DNA of 64,000 bases from Brachypodius melanocephalos (Eukaryota; Chordata; Aves; Passeriformes; Pycnonotidae): positions 12,436,877 through 12,500,876 of the forward strand of contig VZSR01003803.1 in the NCBI GenBank assembly GCA_013398615.1, given 5' to 3'. The position numbers were made by a program, and so were the translations under genes. Below the pieces are notes generated by a model. It was not told the DNA's origin. It saw only the letters and a program-made list of their open reading frames with translations, and did no database searches. This document shows positions 49,916 through 61,600 of the stretch, one piece after another; the stretch's first letter is position 1; every line of letters starts with the position of its first letter.

Positions 49916-52375
49916 CTACAGAACATAAGAAAACATTTAAATCGTACTGTAACCGTGTAATAATTCTTTAGACTGTAAGAAACAATAAGTTCAAAAATTT
50001 TAACGGTCTTGTGAAAACACAGAACATAGCAGTAAGAAAAACAGAAAGTTTGAATCTGAAAAAATTCTCATCTCTATTTAGCATAAAAGCATAATCAGGA
50101 TAGTATTTACCAGTAGGTTGCAAGGTTAAATTAGAGAACAAAGCTCAAAATAAATTTAATGGGAAAGCTGACATCACTACTGAACAGCTGAAGAACACTG
50201 GGACATTCAGCTGCTGGGCACTATCTTTCAGAGGGCTTCCCAGATGCATGCAAAAGGTCTTGGTCACATATATACAAAGTATTTATGCCTAGCAATATAA
50301 AAAGACAAGCAGCCTCCTGCTTGCCATTTGTAAAATCAAGCAGTTTGGTGGTCAAAGTACTTAGGACTAGAGCTTGTACAACCCAGGACAGACTAGAAGC
50401 AGGTTTTCATCAATGAAAAGAAAAGCTAAAGAAGTTACCCCTCCTTAATGCCAACCTCCTTCAACTCCCTTACTACAAGACTAAAAAATCGCCACCATTC
50501 AATGCGCCTCCTTCTCCTGAAAGGGAGGACTATTTTCCAGATGACTCCTGACAATCACTGGGTTTATTTGGCATAAAACAAGAAGTCAAACACTGCAGGA
50601 GGTAATTGGAAGCCTTACTTGGAAGTACAACAGTCATTTCCAATTTCTCTTCAGCTGGTATATACAAAAGTGAGAATTTTCATGAAACAAAACCAAGTAT
50701 TAAACGCACAGCACTGTCTTCTCAGTGTTAGAACAGTCATTCACTCCTACTGCCAGGGTATCACATTTTATTCATCTTTAGTGCATAGAAATATAAAGCG
50801 TTAAAGGTCAAATATACCTTCCTATAAATGCAAAAAAACTCCAAACTCACACAGATATATTCCAATTGTTCTCTACTGTAAAAAAGGGAATAGGAATAAA
50901 TTATGACTTGTATTACATGTTCCTACACTATTTGATCTATGCATGTGCAAACCATTTCCATTAACTATTTCCCTAATTTTGCCACCAAGTGGAATACTTT
51001 GAGAAGTGATTGTCTGGAAAAGAAGACAAGACAAAACATGGAAGTGAGATCTAAAGTGAGAAAAGAAAACTACAGAGCAGTTTGTCCCCATGCAACAGAT
51101 GAAGCTTGATCACTGCTCCCTTCAGTGTCAAGGTAAATACGAGGATATACAAGACAAGAATAGCAGAAGCTTGAGGACCCCAAGGTTATGGACTTGCAAA
51201 CAAGAATGATGGGGCTTAGCCAACTTTACTGTGTGTGCAAACACTGATAAAGAACAAGAGTTGAAGACTTCGGAGTAAAAAATAGTTTCGTTTTATTGAA
51301 AAAAAAAATTAAAAATAGAGGGTGTGTGTCAGGAAGAATGGAAAAGATGTTTTCTGCATATTCTCTCAGACTGTCCATTTCAAGAGAAGAAAATCAAAAT
51401 CCTTATAGAACGTAATTTCTCTAATAAAATAACTAATTTGAAACAGTAGGTCTAACTCACTGCCAGTTGCATTAGTTTAAGCATGCGGGATTGCCTCTTA
51501 ATTACAAAAATTTAATTTTTCAAAACAGTTTTTCTATTTAAAAAATGAAGCCTTCTTTAGGGCAGTCACAAGCAAGCAAGTTACAAAGAGTAAGGCCAAA
51601 AAATAATTTTATTAAATGCCAAAGTGTTCTGTTATATAACAGCACCATCACCAAAACAAGAAGCGTCACAGAAGATCTACAAAGCACAGCAAGTTCAAAA
51701 CTAATCACAGCAGCCAGCAGTAGAAACTTCTTGTATAAATATACTTACAACAAATGTCATCTACAAATGCAAGAAATACTACCTGAGAGTTTATCCTTCA
51801 CGAGAGCCAGAATACCCAAGCAGTAAAGTAACAGCTGTAATACAAACTCAATACAGCTCTAAATTCTGCTTGCTTCTGGATGCTACTGCTCCAAAAAGTC
51901 TGAGTGCTCTAAGCATACAGAGCTTCTACAGCTGCAGTAGGTACAAACAGATATTAAGAGTACCTGGCCACTTACACACATTACAGTAACTGCTTAAGCC
52001 TGGAGCATTTCTGTTTATCTGTGAACTTCCAATTAACAGCTCACTCAGCTGCTAATCAGTATTTACACATTCCGTTCTAATAAGAAAATTGCAAATTAAA
52101 TGATGGCGTTAAAATGTTACCTTTTGTGATATGAATGATTTAAGAAGAGACAAAGTTAACACTAAAGTTTATTTTCTTTCCAAAGGAATTCAGACTGACT
52201 TTGATTTTTGGCAGACAAATACCAGGCTCCTACAAACCTGTAACATTGTTTCACACCTTCAATTATTTCTGGGCATGGAACATAAGAAAGTTACTTTTGT
52301 ACAAAAAAAAACCCCAAAGGTCTACTTATCTAATTCAAATTAAAAAAAATTGTTTTTCTCAAAAACATTTGTTGA

Positions 52376-52404
52376 GAGAGTGCCCTTGATCACAGGGCAC
52401 TCTC
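52376..52404. repeat. Perfect 11-bp inverted repeat (hairpin), 7-nt loop
   Basis: GAGAGTGCCCT and AGGGCACTCTC are exact reverse complements separated by TGATCAC, which itself contains the palindrome TGATCA. It lies inside the large RDX intron. Confidence 0.9.
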
Positions 52405-52870
52405 GCTACAAAATCAAACCTCTCCTATCAGTTGCATTGTCTGTACAATAAAGCTAGCAAACTACATTAGGGGTCATAGGGGAAGTTTCCACATCATAAA
52501 TAGGGCAGGGAATTGAGAAAACATAGGCAGAGATGGCAGGTCCAGGAACTGCAGCAATGGTCTGTCACTCATGTAACCTCTTCTGGGTATCCAGCTACTT
52601 TGAAGCAATTCTCTTTACACTGGTGACAGGGGAAATTATCTGAACCACAAAATACGAGGACAGGGACTAATCTGAACCAACTTTACCACACAAATATGAA
52701 AACAGGAAGGAGGTCTTGCAATGGTGACACGAGAAATGCACAAAGGTTTCCTGTAGGAAGTATTGGAAGGCTACCACTACACATACCACAAGGTCCATTC
52801 AGTGCCTGCTTTTCAAACTTGCTCTCACCAGGATCCCACATCTTCGTAACAGCATCTGACAGCTCTCTTG

Positions 52871-52916
52871 TTCACACTAGTTCAGGCAATTACTATCTCA
52901 AGTTTGCATATTAAAT
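52871..52916. repeat. Direct repeat, copy A (partner at 54489-54534)
   Basis: The last 26 bp, beginning TACTATCTCAAG and ending GCATATTAAAT, are identical to 54509-54534. The 20 bp before match at 14 positions. The copy ends exactly where the CR1 begins. Confidence 0.85.
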
Positions 52917-53740
52917 AGAATCACAGAATAGTTTGGCTTGGAAGGGACCTTTAAAGGTCATCTAGTCAACCCCTCCTGCAATGAGCACGGGCACTTCCCC
53001 TCCATCAGGCTGCCCAGAGGCCCATCCAACCTGACCTTGAACTTTTCCAAGGATGGGGCGTCTACCATCTCTCTGGGCAATTGTTAGAGTTTCACCACCT
53101 GCATCACAAAAATTTTCTTACTTACATGTAGTTTGAATCTACATCCTTTTAGCTCAAAGCCATTACCCTTGTCCTATTGCAACAGACCCTGATAAAATGT
53201 TTGTCCCCATCTTTCTTATAAGCTCCCTTTAATTACTGAAAGGTCACAATAAGGTCTCCTCCTCTCTCCCCCAGGCAGAACAACTCCAACAACCTCAGCC
53301 CTTCCTCTTATGGAGGGATGCTCCATTCTGAGAACCATTTCTCTAATTCTCCTCTAGACCTGTTTCAACAATGCCATGTCCTCCCTGTGCTGGGAGCCCA
53401 GAGCTGGATGCAGCCATGCAGGTGGGCCTGAGCAGAGCAGAGGGGCAGAATCCTCTCCCTGGCCCTGCTGCCCACGCTGCTTTGGATGCAGCCCAGGGCA
53501 CGTTTGGCTCTCTGGGCTGGGAGTGCACACTGACAGCTCATGGCCAGCCTCTCATCCACCAGCACCACTAAGTCCTTCTGGGCAGGGCTGCTCTCCATCT
53601 GCTCATTCCCAGCCTATGCTGACACTGGAGGATGCCTCAACCAAGGCGCAGCACTTGGGTCTTGTTGAACCATAGGAGGTTCACATTGTCCCACTTCTCG
53701 AGCTTGTCCAGGTCCTTGGCATCAGCAGCAGGCTGAGTTC
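52916..53740 (-). mobile_element. CR1 LINE, 5'-truncated, inactive
   Basis: The + strand starts TAGAATCACAGAATAGTTTG and continues GCTTGGAAGGGACCTTTAAA, the classic avian CR1 3' end in reverse orientation. The minus strand encodes the CR1 ORF2 C-terminus in broken frames. Examples are SPAQKDLVVLVDERLAMSCQ, ALPAQRAKRALGCIQSSVGS and RERILPLCSA (53598-53365). The copy is truncated before the RT catalytic core and carries frameshifts, so it is inactive. The right edge is approximate. Confidence 0.95.
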
Positions 53741-54488
53741 ATCTGTATTTTACCAGGCTTGCTTCAGAATGATTAAACAGCCAAAGGAAAGGGAAGAACA
53801 CACACTAAAGAACTACACATTGATTATTCTTTGCCAAGGGTGCAACTGATGTTTTGATAACAAACATTGCTAATGGGTTATAAGGAGATTTGCCACAGCT
53901 GACAAAATACTATTTATAGAAAAATATTCTACAGCAAATTATCTATTAAATTATTTATCAAAACCAATAAAGAGTACAGTTAATGAACATATCTGGAACA
54001 ACAAACATCAATCTGTACTTAATAAAAGCATGCACTTCATAAAGGAATTATATTTTTATTGTATTTGTTCACCTTTAAGGACTTGAAAAAGTATTTCTGT
54101 ATTTTCTTGTAGTACCTAACTTCGACCCTCCACAATTTATGGGAATATTACACCGTCACCACATGAACCTTTGAACCTCTCCTCAAACAGATACAGTCCA
54201 TGAAACATGCACAAAACCTGGCTGTAAGCTTAATAATCTAAAACTTTCTATTACTGTACTTCAGCCATCCTTTGCAGATATTAGTTATGGCTTTCATCAT
54301 GAACTCCAAAACTGAGTAGGTACCAATACTGAGAAGAAAAGCCATTTAAAGTAACATGGAAATGGCTTCCAGAGGTTTTGCTTTGGTTTAATAAATGCAA
54401 TACAAATTAGTCATTTGTAAAAGCCATAAACCCAGTCTGATTCCTAAGAAAACTGCATATGGCAAAAAAAGTTTGTCCAAAGAGCTTC

Positions 54489-54534
54489 CTCACACTGGCT
54501 CAGCCATCTACTATCTCAAGTTTGCATATTAAAT
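54489..54534. repeat. Direct repeat, copy B (partner at 52871-52916)
   Basis: It has the same 26-bp core as copy A and the same preceding layout (CTCACACTGGCTCAGCCATC against TTCACACTAGTTCAGGCAAT). Beyond the core the two copies diverge. Confidence 0.85.
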
Positions 54535-57500
54535 TCTGTTAAGGGTTGCAGTGTATTAGTCCCACTGCTTTACAGACTGCACATATATACACAGAGCTCT
54601 CTCCATAACAACATCCAAGTAGTTCTAGGAAGAGATTAAAGAAAAAAAAACTTTATGAAGAAGATAAGGTAAAAAGGTGAGGATTACACAGCATTAGGAA
54701 CAGAAAGCTGCAGAATAATTAAACAAATAGTCAAACAGATATTATTAACAGATGAATCAAAAGAAATCAGTCCTCCAAGCTATCATCAGTTGTCTGTTTA
54801 TATTACAGAAATAAATCATAAATTCAAGATATATTTCAAATACTGCATTAAACAGACTCAAAGATTTTCCTGTGTAGCGACACCATTGTAGTAAAAAAAA
54901 TTCATACACTACTTCAATTTAACCACCTTACAAAAATTAGTTTGATCATGCAAATATTAGAATTTTAAACCACTATATTAATTCAGAATTTGTTATTTAC
55001 TCCTTCTGAATACACAGTATCATAAATGTTGGATAGATCTAAAAAATAAGTCCTTTTCTTAGTAACTTTGACATCTATCTCTGTTACTCCCCAGTGTAAT
55101 GCTTGCTTGCTTTCTTGTCTTGCAGTCTTGTACAAAAATGCTGTAAACTACCACCAAAACCAGATGACAATTTAACTCCTTCTACACCCTATAAATGCAA
55201 TATTTCAGTCAATTAAATCTAATCTTCTTAGCTTATGAAATGAGTAACAGTTACGTAACCCATGATGTCTAATTTTAGCGTCTATGTTTCTATTTTCGGT
55301 GCAGATCTGTGAGAAAGCCATACAGCTGAGAAACATTTTGTATCTATTCTTTTAAGAAGAAAGCACTGAAAATAAGAGTCAACAAATCTTCTGTTCTTCA
55401 GCAAGCTGAGAACTAAACATATTGACAACAGCACTTGCAACAGCTCAAATTTTGATTACAGCAGCAAAGATGTAATAAAACAAAGAAGTCATCAGTTTCA
55501 TTCAGATGGATCACAACATGCTAAATGAAACTAAAATTCACACTGCTAGGTAGAACTGAGAATAGTAAGTCTCTTAAAAACATACTATTTGGTTTTAAAA
55601 GTAGAGTAAATGCTGAGTAATAGCTCGAGAAACTGGAAAGCCATTTTGTCACAAACCCAGCCAAAGTGAAGGAACAGACTTTTTATTGAAGCAATCACAA
55701 AAGAAAATGTTTCAATTATGTATATTTTTCAGTCACTTATTACCTTAATATCTCAGGACAATATATTAAAGTTGCTTTTACCCTTTCAAAACAGCCTTTT
55801 CACCCAAGCTATTTAACCTACTAGCCTCTAAGAAAGAAAAATCCAAAACACATGACCTTTTACTACCATGTATAAGAATCACTCACAGTGGCATGAAACT
55901 TATTTCAGGCTGAGACTTCCAGGAAAAATGAAATATATTTAAAATTCCAATACACCACTTTCTACTGGTCTTCACTTATTTGTCTGGAATACCACTTAAC
56001 TTTTCAACATAAAAGCAAAAAAAAGTGAACCTAAAAAGCTATTTAATTGCCTTTTCTGTGGTCCAGTGGGTACTGATTTCATTTTAATTGATGTATGGCT
56101 CATTTATTTTTTATTTTCTTAACAAAAAAAATTAATCCCAGAAACACAAGAAGAATTTATAGTTGTACTGCACAAGTTTACATATTTAAAAAACTACCAG
56201 ACTTTTCTGAAAACTATCAATTGGACCACTACAGCAGAGTCTGAAAAAGGAAAACCTAAATCGGTCACAGCAATACAGAAGAGAGATAAAATAACACTGT
56301 CAAAAATCTCATCACTTATGTTAACTGGGTTTTCTTAGCTCTTACCCATGATTATTCCATTATATTTCAGGTTAAATGATTTCCAACAATGAATCTACAG
56401 AACACTGACTGTCTTATTGCAACATCTGTCAAAAATAAGCAATGAGGAGTTAAAGCATAAAGTTTTTGGACTAGAAGTACATTTGGTTATTGTGGACTGT
56501 CCATAAAGACAACTCCCAAAATCTTCAGTAAATACACACAGCAAGGGACCTCCTACTGTCCAGTGCTATCAAATCTGAGCAGAACAGCAAGACTCTTCAA
56601 AGAACAGCTGCAGATTCATTAAACATAACCATGGCTAGGCTCTTACAGTCTCCAGAGAAGAAAGAAGGAAAAAAAAAACCAGGGCAGGGGAGAGGAAGAG
56701 AGCTCCAAAGCCATCTATCATTTAAGAAGCAACCAGAACAAAATCTGAGGTTTGATTTTTACTGGTAATACTACTTAACCTTTGGAAAGTGTGCTACTTC
56801 TTCATTCACTGATTACCAACTATAATTACAGCAACCTGCAGTTTACAGGAAGACATTGAGAAATGTAATCAATTTAATTTCATTTATAATGGCTCCTTTC
56901 ACTTGGCTTCCTTCTAGGATTTCACATGCACCTACATCATCAAGAGACACATTAACACTTTATAAAAAGTCTCTTATAAAAGAAAAAAAAACAATCTTTG
57001 GCACAATGCCAGCTTCTTTGCCAAGATCTGGGAGCTAATATCCATTATTAGGGTGGATTGTGAGCTCTTTCAACACCACTGCAATCTCAGTTCTAAGGAT
57101 ATTGCCTTCCTTGTGAACAACCCTAAAATTTTTATTTCCTTCAATTTTCTCTGGTCCTTAAAATAGAGAGAACCCTGCCTGCCTAAATTTCATGGTTCCA
57201 GTCCCAGAATTTAAAATGAAGTTACCTCACCCAGGCTTTTTTTTTTTCTAGTCACCCCCTCTGTGCCTCCATGGCTCACCAGCTGCATGGAGCTGAAGGC
57301 CTTAGAAACCACATGAGCTCACAGTGAGTTTTTGCCTCATTCTTAAAACAGAGTTTTCCAGTTGAGAAGCTCCACCAAAGGCAGTACTCAATTCTCATAG
57401 CCAGCACTCAAACAGGTCAGAAAACAGTATGCTGCTAATTCATTTTCCTATCCTTTATAATGCAGCTTTGTGTCACCAATGAGCAGGATACAGACAACTA

Positions 57501-58622
57501 CCTCCAGCTGGAGAAAGTGCCAAGATACTGCCCCTAATCCACTGGAAGGAAAAGAACAAATTACAGAAACAAGGTACGGCAAAGCACAGAACAGAACTTC
57601 AAGACCTTAGTCCCATGCTCACATTATTCATTGAGCTGTACCAGTTCCAAATACTGTCACATAAAACAGATTATTTACAGGGGTAATTTCTCATTAATAG
57701 CAAAAACCTTTTATTTATGTACGTATAGGGATGTATATGTTTATACATATGCACATGTACACATTTATTCTTAGCAGTAGACGTGCCCTGCTCCTAATCT
57801 GCTACCAAAATGAAACATCAGTAAACAAAGAAAGCCCAAAGGCTATTACATAAACCAACAGAGTTGAATAGAAATAATCTGACAATTCAGTCCCCTTTCT
57901 GAGTGCTTTGCTCACTGGATACAAGTGGAAGAGACAAGCAAAAGTCATTTAACACATGACAGATGAAATCCTAAGCTAGCAATATAACATTAACAGGAGA
58001 GTAATCAACCTACTGAATAATTATCTCCTCAAAGACTTCTAAAATTGTTACCAAAACAGAAGTTGGAAATCTTTTTCTCCCCTGGGTAGAAAGTGGATGA
58101 ACCCTTATCTTAGCTGAAGTGAGAAAGAGATCACAAACACTGTTTATTTCCCCCCTTCAAAACTTATTTTCTATATGATACCCTCTACCATGGTAAAACT
58201 ACTATCTAACTTAGTGCAGACACTTTACACATGTTCTGTCTTCCCCTGCCAAATCCTGCAACAAACCCTTCCACTGATTCTCACAGACACTGGGTCAGGC
58301 TCAAATTGTGCCTCCATTAACTACTGTAAGTCAGCTCATCTCAAAGTCAACAATTCCTGAAAAGTCATTCCTCCTGTCAGCCAGACGGGCTTCACGTACT
58401 GTTCCCATTTCCAATCATCCTATATGCAACTTGCAGCACCAGGCTCGCTTGACCATTTTTTCCACATGTTGGTATTATACTGTCTCAACTTCAATTGTAC
58501 ATGATCAAATCTTATGAAATCTAGAAAGAGTAGAATCAAAATAATTAGAACAGTTACAAGGTTATTCCTCTAAAATGTAAAAACTTTCCTAGATTTTAGA
58601 TTAATATAAACCTGCTACTTAC

Positions 58623-58634
58623 TGGTTTCGGCAT
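58623..58634 (-). CDS. RDX: RDX start codon exon (MPKP)
   Basis: On the minus strand ATGCCGAAACCA encodes MPKP, the N-terminus of ERM proteins, and is followed at once by donor GTAAGTAGC. The next coding exon starts with INVRVTTMD in phase 0, which joins to give the expected MPKPINVRV. The start is favoured by A at position -3 (AGAAAAATGC). With this exon the gene has 13 coding exons totalling 1752 bp, that is 583 residues plus stop, exactly the length of mammalian radixin. Radixin links cortical actin to membrane proteins in microvilli, hair-cell stereocilia and bile canaliculi. Confidence 0.96.
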
Positions 58635-58694
58635 TTTTCTTGTTTTCTGTAGTCTCCTGTCCACTTAAATCTTCCAAAAACTGTTTGCCCCCTT
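58635..58694 (-). other. RDX: RDX 5' UTR part of the ATG exon
   Basis: About 60 bp of 5' UTR lies between a plausible acceptor (TTTTGTTTTTGGCAG) and the ATG. The UTR contains no upstream ATG. The exon must be joined to a non-coding first exon further upstream on the minus strand. Confidence 0.75.
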
Positions 58695-61600
58695 CTGCCA
58701 AAAACAAAATTAAAAGGGTTGTTTTTTAATTAATCAAAACTTAATCATAGTAAATAGTACAAATACCAAAACAAGTAAGCAAGCTCTACAGGTAAAAAAT
58801 ACACTTTTAAGTTTATTATATATAGAAAGAGCAACTGATTCAGGCAGTGCCAGAATCTGCAGGTCTCTAAGCAGTAACATCCTTCCAGGTTTCTGCAGAA
58901 CATTTATGTAGTAATGTTACAGTAAAGAGACAACAGTTCCCCAAGTGCTATAAATTCTTTTAAAAGTTTTGTTATGATAAATCATCTACTATTAAAAACC
59001 TCTAACATTATTTACAAGAAACATCATGAGGACAAAAAGCCTGCTCTAATAATTTTAAAGCATCAAAACTTTTATATCCTGGCTATAAAATCATTTGTTT
59101 CTCTCAGCAAATGAATGACAGTAATTTTTCCCAAATGAAAAGAAATGCAAGTACACCAACACAGTAAAAAAGGAAGAAATTCTGCTGTGCTTAAAATAAC
59201 AGAGATTTTTTTTTCTTTTTAAGTAGAAGGATATGTCTATGTGGTGATGAAAGTATCCACTATTGTTTTCTGTTCCAAAAAAGTTTTTATGCCTTGAAAA
59301 AATACACTTGTGAAGTTATTGGTAGATATCCTACCTGCTTTTCAATTCCTTCTAACTCAGAGCAAGCAGCTAGTCTTCCTAAACCTTCCAGCACACATTT
59401 ACAGTAATGACTTCCACAAATCAGACTGCTGCTGGTTGGCAAGGAGCAGCAAAGACTGCATTGCCTTCAAAAATAATATTAACTGGAATTACACTTATAC
59501 TAAGAAAAATGAATGTGACATACTAGTCAGAATAATCTGAGATTTCAGTATTATAACTCCACAGCTGCAACAGATGAATAAAATCTTCAGAAGCGCTTAG
59601 AAGAAAGAGAAAAACAGAATACTTGAGAGCAATCCAGTTATCAAAAACAAGCTTTTGTATAACTGATCTTTCATTCATAAAGAAAAATGAAAAAATAAAG
59701 TATTTTTATATAAAAAATAAGAAGTTTGCCTTGCTTCTTGCCAGTAAAAATACAGTAAATATTAGAAACATTTACACAGCAATTTAAGGTGCACTAGCAC
59801 TTTATTTTTTATTTCTTCTTCTAATCGGTAGAGATGTTTGAAAAGGGACTAAAAAAACAGACAAAGGATGAAAACAATTTAAGAAGCATAAATATTGTTG
59901 GGTGGTAAAGAAAACAAATATTAAGACTAAAGGTTACAGAAAGAGACCTCTAATGGCATAACTGAGATATGGAACAAAACTGTGTGTAACAGAAAATCAT
60001 CTTGAAAACATTAAAACACTATCTTGAAGTTACATGCATTATGATATAACTAATCTAGCCCAACTCTAAAATACTCTACACCTAGCATACAGACAATTAC
60101 ATTCCAGCTGATTTTTTTAATTACAGAAGATACTCTAGAACTGGACAGTATCACTCATGTCCCAAATGCAGGCTTGCTGCCTGATGTGCAGTGCCAATTT
60201 ATGCACTGAGCCCAGGCATTCCCATTTCTTTATTCTGATCTGCACAGAGCAGGGAGCTGGGTGGGAACCCTCCAAAGGCTGGCACCCCAATCATCCAAAC
60301 ATTAACCCTTTCATACATTTCAGCAAACTAAGAAATCACGGCTTACTGACTACAGGTTACATGGCTCTCTTCTTGATCAACATTCTACCTTCTCCTGGTT
60401 CAATGATTCTCTCTTCTCCTGCCAATCATGCCACATGCTCAGCCATTCCCCTCAGGCTTAGGGAGTCAGTGGGCCCCGAGTTGTGGTCACAGTCTCCCCC
60501 TGCCAGAATTATCTTTTCTCCACTTGGAGCTGATTCAACACAGTTGCTGAGTTGCCTTTGTTTGTTTCTTCCTTATCTTGGGAGTTCTGCCAAATGTCCT
60601 TGTGGCTCGTGAATCCTGCATTCTCTGTGCCCACTGTCAATGGAACACCCTTCTTCCCAAACTTTGCTAACTTTCCCCTGGGTCTGACATGGTTGAAGAG
60701 TGTCAAGCCCTAAACCTTAACAAGACAATTCTATTGACAACTCATTTATCTTTCTCACACCTGGACATCAGCAGTAAGACTACTGTTCTAAGATACTGTT
60801 ATTCTTGAGCATTATGAATACACTTTTCCTCTATTCCTCTCCCCTGCTTTTAACCACAAAAGCTTCCTGGGGAGGAAAAAAAAATTGGCTTTTGATAAAA
60901 ATTCAACAGCATGTTTCCTTTTCACAGAAGAGACTGCCTCCTCTTCTCCCTTCTTTCCCTAATGTATGCCTCAGAAAAATTCAGGAGAATAACAGAAACC
61001 AAAACAAGCTTGGCTCTAATATCTGTTAACAGTCAGCAGGATTCCAAGTTGTAGTAATCCCTGTGCTCACCTCTGACAGCAGAGGCTCAATGCCTGCAGA
61101 ACTAGAGGCAGATTGAAGCCCTAGAGTTACGCTCAGTTAATTAACGATGCAAAAGCTAAATTAGATTCGCATCCACCATTTTGTAAGCGTGCCAACTCAG
61201 GAGCACCAAAAGGAACAGAAAGAAACACAGCTACCTTCCCGTGCCTTTAGTTACATAGCACTGAAAAGAAGGGGTATGGTAAGATGACTGATAAGGGAGT
61301 CTAGTCTCCAGGAGAGCATAGACAGCACATGGCACTGGACCAAGATCTGTATTATCAAATGATTCCTTTCTGAGGTCTTTCTAAGAGACAACACGTCTAG
61401 CAATTTCTACAATGACTGTCATACCCTTATACATTTTATCACTACAAATTCATTAATAAACACGTCCCAGATTTTGCTTTGGGTTTTACTTGGGCATTTT
61501 GTTATAATACCATCAACAAACCATAAATTATTTCTTTGAAAACTTACTTTAAAACTTTAAGGTAACTTTAAAACCCAAAAATGTGACTACAGAGTTTTAC

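Larger units (their letters stand above)
49916..58622 (-). other. RDX: RDX intron (8.7 kb) between the ATG exon and the second coding exon
   Basis: This is the largest RDX intron in the window. It holds the CR1 at 52916-53740, a 46-bp direct repeat at 52871 and 54489, and a perfect hairpin at 52376. The rest is AT-rich and shows no exon or repeat that I recognise. Confidence 0.8.

Noticed and set aside
53365..53675. Overlapping frames of 66-99 codons near 53.4-53.7 kb as genes
   Set aside because: They are frames of the second CR1 copy, with the minus-strand peptides matching the CR1 ORF2 C-terminus.
60157..60612. 151-codon + strand frame in the RDX first intron
   Set aside because: No similarity to a known family, no consistent codon bias, and located within an intron. 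Most likely a chance open frame in a GC-richer patch.
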